From: Phycisphaeraceae bacterium
GTDB taxonomy: Bacteria > Planctomycetota > Phycisphaerae > Phycisphaerales > Zrk34
DNA length: 64,000 nucleotides
NCBI GenBank assembly: GCA_028282685.1
Contig: JANQHK010000127.1
Coordinates: forward strand, 1-64,000
Reading direction: 5' to 3'
Position 1 is the stretch's first letter; each line of letters starts with the position of its first letter. Positions 54,822-64,000 of this stretch are shown piece by piece. The translations under genes and the position numbers were made by a program. The notes beneath the pieces are model-generated. The model was given only the letters and a program-made list of their open reading frames with translations, was not told the origin of the DNA and made no database searches.

Positions 54822-55786
54822 GCGAGGATCATGCCCAGTTGAGACCGATCGTTTTGATCGATGGCTGGTGGGGTTCGGGCAAGAGCGTGTTGCGCGGCCT
54901 GCTCGACGGCCACCGCGAACTGTTCGTCTGTCCGATCCAGGATTCCATCCCCGGCGCGCTGGCGCGCGACTGGGAATCCGGCCCCTGGCTGGATTATCGA
55001 GACACCGAACAACTGCGCAAGCTGCTCGCTTCGCTGAGCCAGTATTACCGCATCGAGCGCTTCGGCTTCAACCGCCGAATGCATCTGGACTTTTCCCGGC
55101 AGGACCGCGCCTACATCGACATCGACCTCGACTTCGCCCGTTTCGATGCGCTGTGGATGGGACGGCTGATCGCAGAGCCGAAGTGGGATTACCAGCTTAT
55201 CGCGCAGCACATTTACGCGGCGCTGCTGGAGTGTTGGAACCGTTATCCGTTCGATCGTGACGCCGTGCGTTATTTCACCACGATGGATAACAACCGCCAG
55301 CCCACGCCGCGGTTCTTCCTCGAACGGTTCGATACGGGCAAGATGTTGTACACGTTCCGTGATGCGGCGGGGATCATCGCCACGCGCGCCGGCCGCACGC
55401 CCGTCAAGGAAGACTTCCGCACGGAGAAATTCGAAACGCTTACCGTCGATGCACTGATCGAGCGGGGCGAAGCCCGCGAAATCACCGAACGTCGCGCCAT
55501 GGTGCGCGATCTTGCCGAGCGGTATCCCGATCGTCTGCTGATTATCGAGTTTGAACCGCTGATCGAAGATACCGAATCGACGATGCGCCGTGTGGCGGAG
55601 TTTCTTCAGATTGAATGGACCGAGTCGCTGGCGGTGTTCAGTCACATGGGCGAGGAAGTGACCACCGGCTCGGGGATGAAATACGTCGGCAAGATTCACG
55701 ACCGCTCCGAAGACCTGCTTACCGCTAACCAGTTGGCGCGGATTGCGAAAGACGTTGAGCTTGGACGAGGCGAGCCGCATGCATAA
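54818..55786 (+). CDS. Sulfotransferase-like P-loop protein
   Basis: The 322-residue product has a P-loop at residues 11-25 (VLIDGWWGSGKSVLRGLLDG) and later helices with RRMHLDFSRQDRAYIDIDLD. The overall pattern is that of sulfotransferase-like proteins in glycan clusters, but the 3'-phosphate motif is less clear than in the neighbours. Overlaps the cytidylyltransferase by four bases and the next gene by eight. Confidence 0.7.
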   Translation: MSEDHAQLRPIVLIDGWWGSGKSVLRGLLDGHRELFVCPIQDSIPGALARDWESGPWLDYRDTEQLRKLLASLSQYYRIERFGFNRRMHLDFSRQDRAYIDIDLDFARFDALWMGRLIAEPKWDYQLIAQHIYAALLECWNRYPFDRDAVRYFTTMDNNRQPTPRFFLERFDTGKMLYTFRDAAGIIATRAGRTPVKEDFRTEKFETLTVDALIERGEAREITERRAMVRDLAERYPDRLLIIEFEPLIEDTESTMRRVAEFLQIEWTESLAVFSHMGEEVTTGSGMKYVGKIHDRSEDLLTANQLARIAKDVELGRGEPHA

Positions 55787-56522
55787 CGTGATTGTGCTGG
55801 GATCGGGCCGAAGCGGTACCTCGCTGGTCGCCGGGACACTGGCCGGGGCCGGTTATCATCTCGGGGACGACTTGGTCGAAGCGCGCCAGTCCAATCCCAA
55901 GGGCTTTTATGAAAGTCGGCGGATCAACGCCATCAACGAATCGTTGTTAGAACCGGCCGTGGCGCAGGCCGGCGACTTGCCGACGGGCATCGGGCGGCGG
56001 CATTACTGGCTGGCGGCACTGGAGGGCGAATTGCCTCTGGCCGACGATCCGCAAACGCATCAGCAGATCGGCGCGGCCTGTTCGCGCACGCCGTTCTGCT
56101 ACAAAGATCCGCGCTTCTGTTACACGCTGGAGGCCTGGCGTCCGCATCTGCCCCAGTCCACGGTATTCGTTTGCGTGTTTCGCGAGCCAGCGGTTACCGC
56201 AGCGAGCATCTGTCGGGAGGTGGAGAGCCAGCGTTACCTGGCGGAGGTGCGGATGAACTTCGCCCAGGCCGTGGATGTCTGGCAGGCGATGTACCGACAG
56301 GTGGTCGATCGGCATCGACACCGGGGGCGGTGGCTGTTTCTGCACGCGGCGCAGTTGCTCGAGCCGGCGGGGCTGGAACGGTTGGCGAGCTTTACCGACG
56401 CATCGATCGATCGGACCTTCCCCGAAAAGCGTCTTCAGCGGACGGTTTGCGACGAGCCGGTCTGCCCGCAGGCGCAACAGTTATTCAGCACGCTGTGCGA
56501 TTTGGCCGATGACCGCGGATAG
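55779..56522 (+). CDS. Sulfotransferase family protein
   Basis: The 247-residue product starts MHNVIVLGSGRSGTSLVAGT, a PAPS-binding P-loop, followed by NPKGFYESRRINAINESLL and the motif FVCVFREPAVTAASICREV, which fits the 3'-phosphate binding strand and loop. Last gene of the cluster; the tRNA-Leu gene follows about 70 bases later. Confidence 0.85.
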   Translation: MHNVIVLGSGRSGTSLVAGTLAGAGYHLGDDLVEARQSNPKGFYESRRINAINESLLEPAVAQAGDLPTGIGRRHYWLAALEGELPLADDPQTHQQIGAACSRTPFCYKDPRFCYTLEAWRPHLPQSTVFVCVFREPAVTAASICREVESQRYLAEVRMNFAQAVDVWQAMYRQVVDRHRHRGRWLFLHAAQLLEPAGLERLASFTDASIDRTFPEKRLQRTVCDEPVCPQAQQLFSTLCDLADDRG

Positions 56523-56590
56523 GAGCTGTCTTGCATCGTGGTGCGACGGTTCTACAATAAGACATTCGCCGCCGGACCGGCGGCTGCCTT

Positions 56591-56676
56591 GCGGATGTGG
56601 CGGAATTGGCAGACGCGCTAGATTCAGGTTCTAGTGGGGGTTACACCCCGTGGAGGTTCGAATCCTCTCATCCGCA
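56591..56676 (+). tRNA. tRNA-Leu(CAG)
   Basis: Acceptor stem GCGGATG/CATCCGC, a class II layout with a long variable arm (TGGGGGTTACACCCCG), anticodon stem CTAGA/TCTAG with loop TTCAGGT (anticodon CAG), and TTCGAAT in the T loop. Discriminator base A; CCA is not encoded. A small amount of the 5' side overlaps no gene. Confidence 0.95.
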
Positions 56677-56683
56677 TTACCCG

Positions 56684-56708
56684 CCCCGAGTTTCGGCTCG
56701 GGGTTTTT
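56684..56708 (+). terminator. Terminator after tRNA-Leu
   Basis: A 7-bp stem CCCCGAG/CTCGGGG with a 6-base loop, followed by TTTTT. Confidence 0.85.
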
Positions 56709-56735
56709 CCTTGGATTTGGATGTGGGATCAAATC

Positions 56736-57278
56736 ATGGATGAGCTGTTTCGTGTTGATGATCGGGTGCGCCACGCCAAGCGGCCGGAGTGGGGTATCGG
56801 CCGGGTGCGCGCCGCCGCGGTGATCGAACACGAAGGCCGGCGCGCCCAGCGCCTGACCGTGGATTTTCCCGATCGCGGGCGCACCACGCTCAACACGGCG
56901 CTGGCCCCGATCGTCAGTGCCGATGTCCCGATTGAAAAGCCGACCGATCTTTCGGCTCTGCCCCCGGAGGTCGATGATCCGTTGTCCGGCCCGTCTGCGC
57001 GCTTGTCTTTGCTGCTCGATCTGTTTCGTTTTACCGCCACGCAGCGCGGCATGATCGACTGGGCGATGATGCAGACCGGTTTACCCGATCCGCTTATCGG
57101 ATACGAACGGCATGAACTGGAATCGGCATTCCGCGCGTTCCTGCAACGCCGCGATCACAAGTTGATTGAGATGATTGGCGAGCTGCGCAAGGCGGATCGG
57201 ATGAACCTCGTGCGCGCGGCGCTGGATGAGCGAGGTGAAACCGTTCGTCGGACCGTGGCCGAAGTGATGAAACGGTGA
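56736..57278 (+). CDS. DUF3553 protein
   Basis: The 180-residue product starts MDELFRVDDRVRHAKRPEWG, then IGRVRAAAV, the DUF3553 beta-strand motif (V.H...PEWG.G.V), also found at the end of UvrD/PcrA helicases. The C-terminal half is helical. The ATG at 56721 is an alternative that adds five residues. No operon partner; the minus-strand lipoprotein is convergent. Confidence 0.75.
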   Translation: MDELFRVDDRVRHAKRPEWGIGRVRAAAVIEHEGRRAQRLTVDFPDRGRTTLNTALAPIVSADVPIEKPTDLSALPPEVDDPLSGPSARLSLLLDLFRFTATQRGMIDWAMMQTGLPDPLIGYERHELESAFRAFLQRRDHKLIEMIGELRKADRMNLVRAALDERGETVRRTVAEVMKR

Positions 57279-57294
57279 TCCGAATCGTCCGCCA

Positions 57295-57822
57295 TCATCG
57301 CCATGCCGGCTTGGGCGCGGGAATGCGCACCAGCCTGGAGCCCTCGCGGACTTTTGTGCCGTTGGGCATGTATTGGATCACCTCGCGCCCGTTGGCCATG
57401 TGGTGCGGAAACTGCGTGCGCAGCTCGATCACCTCAGCGCCGTAGACCGTCTGGCCGGAGTTCGGATCGGTGGCGACCGCGTCGGCGCCGAACACGCCGA
57501 TTGTCACCAGCGAAACGTTCGGGCCGTGGTAGTAATAGGCCTGCTGGCCGTCGTCACGAAGCACCTTCGCGGCCTTCTCCGCGGCCTGACGGAAATCGTT
57601 ACCGAAATTCGCATCGTAATAACCCACCTGCAGCGTGTAAGCGCCCCGGCCCGCCTGCGTGCGCAGATCCAGCCGACTGTCCGCGGCCGAGGTATTCGAC
57701 CGGGCGCGATCGGCGGGGGACGTCTGGAGTTTTGCGGTCTTGTTTTCTTCGCAGCCCGCGATGCCGAAGAAAACCGCCAGGCCGATGCCCATGCCCCACA
57801 AAACAGTTGCTCGCATGTTCAT
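57295..57822 (-). CDS. Lipoprotein with SPOR-like domain
   Basis: The 175-residue product has a lipoprotein signal (GIGLAVFFGIAGC, cysteine near 24). Residues 60-115 (YTLQVGYYDANFGNDFRQAA, then EKAAKVLRDDGQQAYYYHG, SLVTIGVFG) fit a SPOR-type peptidoglycan-binding fold. GGAGG lies 8 bases before the ATG at 57822. It is 43 bases downstream of manC, and is the last gene of the minus-strand run. Confidence 0.75.
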   Translation of the reverse strand: MNMRATVLWGMGIGLAVFFGIAGCEENKTAKLQTSPADRARSNTSAADSRLDLRTQAGRGAYTLQVGYYDANFGNDFRQAAEKAAKVLRDDGQQAYYYHGPNVSLVTIGVFGADAVATDPNSGQTVYGAEVIELRTQFPHHMANGREVIQYMPNGTKVREGSRLVRIPAPKPAWR

Positions 57823-57865
57823 GGTTCGTACCTCCGGTTGGGGTGGTCCATCCGCTCTTTCCACC

Positions 57866-58954
57866 CTAGACGTATTCATCGCCGCACCGTTCCGCGATTT
57901 CCGCGTGCAGTTGCTTGATGCGTTGCTCGTCCTCTTTTCGACAGACCAGCGTCGCCTTCGGCGTGTGAATCACGATCAATCCCTCCACGCCCATCGTGGC
58001 GATCAGGTGGTCGGGATCGCTGCCGGCAACGATGCAATTCCGCGTTTCGTTCAGCAGCGTCTTGACGCCGCCGATCGCATTGTCCGATTCGTCCTGACGA
58101 CAGACCTCGGCGTAACTGGTCCAACTGCCCACATCAATCCATTCAATCGGCAGATCAACCGTCGCCACGCGCCCGGCCCTGCTGGACGGCTCCATCACCG
58201 CGTAATCCACGCTGATCTTGGGCAACAGCGGATATTCTTTGTTCAGCACATCCTGTTGCTCCGCCGTTCCCCAGGCCTCGCGGATTTTCTCCAGGCCCGC
58301 GTGCGCCTGCGGTTGATACTCGGCGATGTATTGCAGCAAGGTGTCGGCACGCCAGACGAACATCCCGCCGTTCCAGAGGTATTCGCCGCTGTCCACGTAT
58401 TGTTTGGCCGTGGCTGCATCGGGCTTTTCCTTGAACTCGATCACGCGGTAGCAGTGCTCGCAATCGGCGATCGCCTCGCCGCGATGCACGTAACCGAAGC
58501 CGGTGCTGGGCTCGGTGGGTGTGATGCCGAACGTCACCAGCATTTCGGGATGGCGCTCCACCAGTTCGTAACCGCGGCGCACCCGATCCTGAAAAATCTC
58601 CACCGGTTTGAAGATCTGGTCGGCGGTGAGCACGGCGATCACGGCATCGGGGTCGGACTTGCCGATGACTGCTGCGGCCAGGCCCACGGCGTTGAGCGTA
58701 TCGCGCCGGGCCGGCTCGCCGAGAATGTGGGCATCGTCAAAATCCGGCAGCGCACGGCGAATCGGTTCGCGCAGCGCTTCGCCGGTTCCGATGTAGCGCC
58801 GGGGTTTTTCGACCAGGCCCTCCAACCGATCCGCCGCCGCTTCGAGCAGCGATTGGCCGTCGAGGAACCGAATCAACTGCTTGGGCTGATCCCTGGTGCT
58901 CATCGGCCACAGCCGCGTGCCCGATCCGCCCGCCATGATCAACGCATGTCGCAT
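57866..58954 (-). CDS. manC: Mannose-1-phosphate guanylyltransferase
   Basis: The 362-residue enzyme makes GDP-mannose from mannose 1-phosphate and GTP. Start: MRHALIMAGGSGTRLWPMST with the nucleotide-binding signature; then LTADQIF, FGYVHRGEAIADCEHCYRVIEFKEKPD, and WNGGMFVWRADTLL. There is no C-terminal phosphomannose isomerase domain, as in single-domain ManC/RfbM forms. GDP-mannose could feed the glycan cluster upstream. Confidence 0.93.
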   Translation of the reverse strand: MRHALIMAGGSGTRLWPMSTRDQPKQLIRFLDGQSLLEAAADRLEGLVEKPRRYIGTGEALREPIRRALPDFDDAHILGEPARRDTLNAVGLAAAVIGKSDPDAVIAVLTADQIFKPVEIFQDRVRRGYELVERHPEMLVTFGITPTEPSTGFGYVHRGEAIADCEHCYRVIEFKEKPDAATAKQYVDSGEYLWNGGMFVWRADTLLQYIAEYQPQAHAGLEKIREAWGTAEQQDVLNKEYPLLPKISVDYAVMEPSSRAGRVATVDLPIEWIDVGSWTSYAEVCRQDESDNAIGGVKTLLNETRNCIVAGSDPDHLIATMGVEGLIVIHTPKATLVCRKEDEQRIKQLHAEIAERCGDEYV

Positions 58955-58976
58955 GTCTTGGTTCCTGTCTCCTGAA

Positions 58977-59002
58977 CGTCGATCTACGATCGACCGCTAA
59001 AC
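58977..59002. repeat. Hairpin repeat, copy 4
   Basis: GTCGATC-TAC-GATCGAC with flank CGCTAAAC, between manC and ruvA, same orientation as the three rnf copies. Confidence 0.85.
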
Positions 59003-59025
59003 AAAGACGGCGTTGCCTTTGTGGT

Positions 59026-59670
59026 TTATTTAACGCCGGATTTGATGCGCAGCGCCGCGGCGATGATCTGCTGGGCATCGTCGAGTTCGGGATTCTGCAC
59101 CATGGCCTGGTCGATCCATGCGGTGGCATTGGCGCGGGATTCGCCCAGTTGCATCAGCACGTCCAGCGCTTCGCGCGGCGGGCCGCCCGGTACGGCGGCG
59201 CGCGCGACCGAACCGTCCCCGGCCGCGACCGCTGCCTCGCCGACAAACTCGTCAACCTTGCCGTGCAGCGTGGCGATGATCGTTTCGGCCATGCGCTTGC
59301 CCACGCCCGGCAGCGTCTGGATCAGTTTCACATCGCGCTCGGCAATCGCCCCCGCCAGTTGGTCGCTGCTGTAGACCAGGCATCCCAGCGCCTTCTTCGG
59401 CCCGATGCCCTTGACGGTCGTGAACAACTCGAAAAACCGTTTGTCGGTTTCGCTCAGGAATCCCGCCAAACGGGGAACGAACGTCGAGCCCTGCGCCGAG
59501 CCCTCCAGAAAGTGCAGCGTGTAGAGCGTGACCGGTTGGCCGTCCAGGCCGGATAACTGCTGCTGAGCCCAGGCGCTCAGGAGAACTTCGTAATGCAGGC
59601 CGTCGCCCATATCCAGCTCGGCCTTGCCGCTTTCGATGCGCTCCAGAATGCCGTGCACGCGACAGATCAT
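59026..59670 (-). CDS. ruvA: Holliday junction DNA helicase subunit RuvA
   Basis: The 214-residue protein has the OB-fold start MICRVHGILERIESGKAELD, the two HhH motifs (FFELFTTVKGIGPKKALGCL, LIQTLPGVGKRMAETIIATL), and the C-terminal helical domain that contacts RuvB. The ruvB gene is not in the window. Confidence 0.95.
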   Translation of the reverse strand: MICRVHGILERIESGKAELDMGDGLHYEVLLSAWAQQQLSGLDGQPVTLYTLHFLEGSAQGSTFVPRLAGFLSETDKRFFELFTTVKGIGPKKALGCLVYSSDQLAGAIAERDVKLIQTLPGVGKRMAETIIATLHGKVDEFVGEAAVAAGDGSVARAAVPGGPPREALDVLMQLGESRANATAWIDQAMVQNPELDDAQQIIAAALRIKSGVK

Positions 59671-59701
59671 GACGGCATTGTAACGGAAGCTGTCAACATT
59701 C

Positions 59702-59786
59702 AGCTATCCGCTTACATCCGCTGCGCCAGCGCAATGCAATCTCACTGTTTTTCATGCTGATAGCTGACGGCCGATAGCGGATAGCT
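59702..59786. repeat. GATAGC repeat element bounded by 10-bp inverted repeats
   Basis: AGCTATCCGC (59702-59711) and GCGGATAGCT (59777-59786) are exact inverted repeats. Three GATAGC words lie at the right end. The element reaches into the ruvC stop codon. It resembles the common GCTGATAGCTGATAG intergenic repeat. Confidence 0.65.
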
Positions 59787-60270
59787 ACAGACATGCAATC
59801 CGCCGCGCGTGACAGGTGGCGATGGCAATGGCATCGGCGACATCCGGCGGGCTCGGCGGCTCGGCCAGTCCGTACAGCGCCGCCACCGCCTGTTGAATCT
59901 GCTGCTTGGAGGCGTGGCCGTGGCCGGTGATCGATTTCTTGACGGATGTGGAGGGCAGGTTCTCCACCGCCAATCCCGCCTGCGTCGCCGCCAGCAGAAT
60001 CACCCCGCGCGCATGCGCCATGAGGATCGCCGTGCGCGGATGTTTGTAATGCGCGTAGAGTTTTTCGACCGCCAGTTGATCCGGTTTCAACTCGTTGATG
60101 ACAGCCGACAGGTCTTCGTGCAACTGCCGCAGGCGATCGACCATCGGAGACCTGGCTTTGAAGCGAAACACCCCCGCTTCAACGAGCTTCGGTTCAGCCG
60201 GCGGCGGGGCGGTTTCCACGCACCCGTAACCGGTGGTCTGCAAGCCGGGATCGATCCCGAGTATTCGCAT
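59785..60270 (-). CDS. ruvC: Holliday junction resolvase RuvC
   Basis: The 161-residue nuclease has its catalytic acids in place: D7 (GIDPG), E69 (AVEKLY), D143 and D146 (PPDVADAIA). The ATG at 60270 matches the family; an ATG three codons earlier is possible. ruvC and ruvA are adjacent but separated by the repeat. Confidence 0.95.
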   Translation of the reverse strand: MRILGIDPGLQTTGYGCVETAPPPAEPKLVEAGVFRFKARSPMVDRLRQLHEDLSAVINELKPDQLAVEKLYAHYKHPRTAILMAHARGVILLAATQAGLAVENLPSTSVKKSITGHGHASKQQIQQAVAALYGLAEPPSPPDVADAIAIATCHARRIACL

Positions 60271-60307
60271 GTTCAACATTCTAACGTGGATCGTTGCCTG
60301 GAGATGA

Positions 60308-61318
60308 TTACCGCACGGTCAGCAGCAGGACAACCTGGACGGGTTGTTGGTTGCGCGAGCCGGTCAGCAGGGCTTGGCCGAGCGGGATGCCCGTGTCGGC
60401 GGCGCGCACCTGGCGGACCGAGCGCACCGAACGGGCGGTCCGCGCCTGTCGGGCGGTGCGATCGGTGGGTGTCGCGGGTTCGTCGGCGTTTGTTTCATCT
60501 GTTTCCTGCTCGTTGACGCCGCCATCCCACCACAACACCCAGATCGTCTCATCCGGCGCTTTGGCGTTGAGCGCCAGTGCGTCGAATGTGGTGCCGTCCA
60601 GCATTTTTTCTGCGGGCTGGCGGGGCATCAGCGAGGCCTTGGGCCCGAAGTGGTGCGGCAGCAGCCGCAGGCGGATGGGGTCGTCCGGATCCATCGGTTC
60701 GATCAACTGCATCAGCATCTGGTATCGGCCGCCGATCAGTTTGACCAGGCGCGACTGGCCCGGCTGCTCGTAGTAGCGCACGCGCTGGGAATTGATCAGG
60801 CGTCCGCTCAGTGCGATGGGCACGGGCGCGTGGCCGGCGGTGGCCTGGTATTGCGCCTTCGCCACGGGGCGCGGCAGGTTGGACATGAGCATCGGTAGCT
60901 TATCGCGCTCGCACCGGCCCCACGCCATGCCGTTGGCGCGCCACAGTTGCAGCGATTCGTCGTCGAAGGGCGGTGTGTCCAGCAGCTTCAGTGCGAAGTC
61001 GACGCGTTGATCGTCGCGTTTGAACAACAGCCGCTCGATGAGCATGCGTTTCATAGTCATCGGCGTATCGGTGTAGCCGGTGCCGCCGGGCGGGGTTGCT
61101 GTGGGGTTGGGCAGGCCGGGCAGGCCCGCGTCGTTGCTGTTGGATCGTCGCCAGTGGGCGGTGCTGACCGGGGCGGGCTGGATGTCCCCGAGCTTGGGCA
61201 GCGGTTCGGCCGGGGTTTCGGTTTGTTGTTCGGCCTCGCATCCGACCAGCGACAACCACGCGACCGCCGCCATCGCTGCGCACAGAATCCGGCATTGTCG
61301 ATACGGAAAACCATTCAT
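60308..61318 (-). CDS. Predicted lipoprotein, unknown function
   Basis: The 336-residue product begins with a lipoprotein signal (CRILCAAMAAVAWLSLVGC). The middle is alpha/beta (QRVRYYEQPGQSRLVKLIGG RY), with a charged Arg-rich repeat (RTARQARTARSVRSVRQVRA) near the C-terminus. No family recognised. It starts 7 bases after argD and may be cotranscribed. Confidence 0.65.
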   Translation of the reverse strand: MNGFPYRQCRILCAAMAAVAWLSLVGCEAEQQTETPAEPLPKLGDIQPAPVSTAHWRRSNSNDAGLPGLPNPTATPPGGTGYTDTPMTMKRMLIERLLFKRDDQRVDFALKLLDTPPFDDESLQLWRANGMAWGRCERDKLPMLMSNLPRPVAKAQYQATAGHAPVPIALSGRLINSQRVRYYEQPGQSRLVKLIGGRYQMLMQLIEPMDPDDPIRLRLLPHHFGPKASLMPRQPAEKMLDGTTFDALALNAKAPDETIWVLWWDGGVNEQETDETNADEPATPTDRTARQARTARSVRSVRQVRAADTGIPLGQALLTGSRNQQPVQVVLLLTVR

Positions 61319-61325
61319 GGCGGGT

Positions 61326-62570
61326 CTATTTCCCAATCGCGTCGATCAATACATCCAGGCCGCGGTCGATTTGTTCATCTGTGACGATCAACGGCGGCGC
61401 CAGACGAATCACGTTACCCTGTACGACGTTCAACATCACCCCCTGTTCCAAACAACGATCGACCACCTGCCTGCCGTTTTCAAACGCGCCGTCGGATTGG
61501 GCGGGGTCCAGCTCGATACCGAGGAACAGCCCGCGTCCGCGGACCTGCCGGATGGCCGGACTCTTTTTCGCCGCTTTCATCAGGCGCGTGGCAATGGTTT
61601 GGCCGAGTTTCGCTGCGCGCTCGACCAGCCCGTCGTGTTCGAGCACCTCGAACATCCGCGCCGCCACGGCCGTGGTCACGCAGTTGCCGCCCAGCGTGGT
61701 GGCGTGGGTCACCCGGCCCATCTTCGTCACGTCGAAAAATGCCGCCGCCCGTTCGTTGGCGCACATCACCCCCAGCGGAAGCCCGCAGCCCACCGCCTTG
61801 CCCAGCGTCATGATGTCCGGCTCAACACCCCAGTGCTGGTAACCGAACCATTTGCCCGTCCGCCCGCAGCCGGTCCACACCTCATCGCAAATCAGCAGCA
61901 TGTCGCGCTCGTCGCACAGCTTGCGCAACCGCGGCAGGTAATTGTCCTCCGGCACGTTCACGCCGCCCTCGCCCTGGATCGGTTCGACGATGATCGCCAC
62001 CGCCGTCTCGTCCAGTTCCGCCTCAATCGCCGGGATGCTGTTGTATTCCACATTCACGAAGCCCGGCAGCAGCGGCTCGAAACCCTGACGCACCGCTTCG
62101 TTGCCCGTCGCGCCCATCGTGGCGAAGGATCGGCCGTGGAAACTGAGCGTGGCGCTGATGATCTTGTACCGTCCCCAGTCGTTGGCGCTGACGCCGGGGT
62201 TGGCCTTGCCGTACAGGCGCGCGAGTTTGACCGCCGCCTCGTTGGCGTCGGCGCCGCTGTGACTGAAGAAACTGCGCCCGCCGAATCCTTTCCGTGCGAC
62301 CTGTTCGGCCAGCAGGGTCTGCGGCTCGGTGTGCAGCAGGTTGCCCACGTGCCACAGCTTGTTCATCTGCTTGGTGCCCGCCGCCACCAGGTCCGGATGG
62401 CAGTGGCCCAGAATCCCCGCCCCGAATCCGCTGAATAGGTCCAGGTATTCCTTACCGTCGGCATCGACCAGCACGCAACCCTGCCCGGAATCGATGGCGA
62501 TCGACCACCGCGGGTAGTTCAGCGTCATCCGCGCATCGTGACGCTCAATAATGGGCTGGGTCTTGGCCAT
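61326..62570 (-). CDS. argD: Acetylornithine/class III aminotransferase
   Basis: The 414-residue PLP enzyme has the class III pattern: DLFSGFGAGILGHCHPDLVA, SHSGADANEAAVKLAR, LICDEVWTGCGRTGKWFGYQHWGVEPDIMTLGKAVGCGLP with K258 as the PLP lysine, and GGNCVTTAVAARMFEVL. ArgD is likely (N-acetylornithine transaminase of arginine synthesis), but related ornithine or other class III enzymes cannot be excluded. Confidence 0.85.
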   Translation of the reverse strand: MAKTQPIIERHDARMTLNYPRWSIAIDSGQGCVLVDADGKEYLDLFSGFGAGILGHCHPDLVAAGTKQMNKLWHVGNLLHTEPQTLLAEQVARKGFGGRSFFSHSGADANEAAVKLARLYGKANPGVSANDWGRYKIISATLSFHGRSFATMGATGNEAVRQGFEPLLPGFVNVEYNSIPAIEAELDETAVAIIVEPIQGEGGVNVPEDNYLPRLRKLCDERDMLLICDEVWTGCGRTGKWFGYQHWGVEPDIMTLGKAVGCGLPLGVMCANERAAAFFDVTKMGRVTHATTLGGNCVTTAVAARMFEVLEHDGLVERAAKLGQTIATRLMKAAKKSPAIRQVRGRGLFLGIELDPAQSDGAFENGRQVVDRCLEQGVMLNVVQGNVIRLAPPLIVTDEQIDRGLDVLIDAIGK

Positions 62571-62634
62571 GCAGGGCATGCTCCGGGGAAACTTCAGGCG
62601 GGGAAAACGACCGCCAATTCTATCAGAGCCGACA

Positions 62635-62720
62635 GGTGAATGTAAATGACGAAATCCTAATGACTAAGAGCGAAACAAGGACCAATAACCAAGGACTAAT
62701 AGCAAAGTAAGAACCAATCA
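62635..62720. repeat. AT-rich dispersed repeat (GACGAAATCCTAATGACTAA type)
   Basis: Words such as AAATGACGAAATCCTAATGA, AACAAGGACCAATAACCAAG and GACTAATAGC recall the common (T)GACGAATGACGAAATCC intergenic family. No coding potential. Confidence 0.5.
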
Positions 62721-62817
62721 ATGTTCAAGTCGAGGCATAGCTCAGCTCGCCGACCTGGTTGTTGAGGGTTGAACCTTAATTTGCCATTGGACAATTGATC
62801 CTTGGTGCTTGCTTGTC

Positions 62818-62846
62818 TTGGCATATTTGTTTTCGCAAGGTATATT
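62818..62846 (+). promoter_or_regulatory. rpsB promoter
   Basis: TTGGCA and TATATT are separated by exactly 17 bases. The start near 62853 gives a leader of about 174 bases. Confidence 0.7.
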
Positions 62847-62852
62847 ATTTGG

Positions 62853-63026
62853 CTCCGATCCGGGTCGGGATCGGCGGTTTTGGGGCGGCGTTCGCCCTGT
62901 GACCGATTTTCACCGGTCGTCGAATGGTTCGACGGCCCATTGCACACCGCCCCAAGCGCCCCTGTGCGAGTGCGGATCGACCCGCCGCAAACGCCGGTGC
63001 CGCTGAACGAGCGAGGATTCCCCATC
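62853..63026 (+). promoter_or_regulatory. Structured rpsB leader
   Basis: A 9-bp helix TTGGGGCGG (62880-62888) / CCGCCCCAA (62947-62955) encloses GACCG/CGGTC (62901-62905 / 62914-62918) and GTCGAA-TGG-TTCGAC (62919-62933). An upstream CCGATCC/GGATCGG hairpin follows the start site. This may be an S2 autoregulatory leader; the inference rests on structure only. Confidence 0.5.

Positions 63027-64000
<974 letters not shown>

Larger units (their letters stand above)
62571..63026. other. Region between argD and rpsB: dispersed repeat, promoter and leader
   Basis: About 456 bases. Contents: the argD promoter region, a repeat (62635-62720), the rpsB promoter and leader (below). A minus-strand frame crossing it is not a gene. 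Confidence 0.5.

Overview
The window looks like a chromosomal segment of a high-GC Planctomycetota bacterium, most plausibly of the class Phycisphaerae. Evidence for this is the pairing of DUF1501 and DUF1800 proteins, a DUF1570 HExxH protein, a DUF11 lipoprotein, several lone lipoproteins, and an mraZ that is not followed by the usual division genes. I see no rRNA, prophage, insertion sequence or CRISPR array. The class assignment is inference; no marker gene was searched.

Layout. (1) 1-5.2 kb: the 3' part of a giant Asp/Thr/Gly-rich repeat protein, cut by the window start and closed by a strong terminator. (2) 5.4-12.9 kb: a small lipoprotein, then carbohydrate genes (hexose-6-phosphate mutarotase coupled to a clan GH-A glycoside hydrolase, a sugar isomerase/epimerase, and a lipoprotein with an eroded phosphoesterase fold plus a CBM9-like domain), and a PAC2 protein. 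(3) 13-19.5 kb: secreted coiled-coil proteins, a kinase-like protein, and a LemA/M48 peptidase pair. (4) 19.8-28 kb: phoB-phoR-phoU, a MerR-HicB/HicA toxin-antitoxin module, an MtfA-like peptidase, and a FixL/FixJ-like pair. (5) 28-36.8 kb: DUF1570, DUF1501 and DUF1800 proteins, an XRE regulator, MscS, a DUF11 lipoprotein, and mraZ with its own operator. (6) 37-43.7 kb: a complete rnfCDGEAB operon with a sigma70-like promoter and several intercistronic repeats. (7) 43.8-49.7 kb: regulators, a candidate small RNA, an isolated rpsR, a TM2/DUF2752 pair, an XylR-like AraC regulator, and ligA. (8) 49.7-56.5 kb: a tightly coupled five-gene cluster that probably builds and sulfates a surface glycan. 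(9) 56.6-64 kb: tRNA-Leu(CAG), a DUF3553 protein, a minus-strand run argD-lipoprotein-ruvC-ruvA-manC-SPOR-like lipoprotein, and rpsB (cut by the window end) behind a structured leader.

How the genes work together. The Rnf complex couples ferredoxin/NADH electron transfer to an ion gradient. PhoB/PhoR/PhoU sense and respond to phosphate. The manC product (GDP-mannose) and the nonulosonate-type cytidylyltransferase could supply activated sugars to the glycosyltransferase/sulfotransferase cluster.

The items most worth following up are the MerR-HicB fusion antitoxin with a 20-bp palindrome over its promoter, the promoter-to-terminator small RNA unit near 44.7 kb, the glycan sulfation cluster, and a 7-bp-stem hairpin repeat found three times inside the rnf operon and once before ruvA. 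Promoter and terminator calls are by eye; start codons were chosen by ribosome-binding site, signal peptide and family N-terminus.
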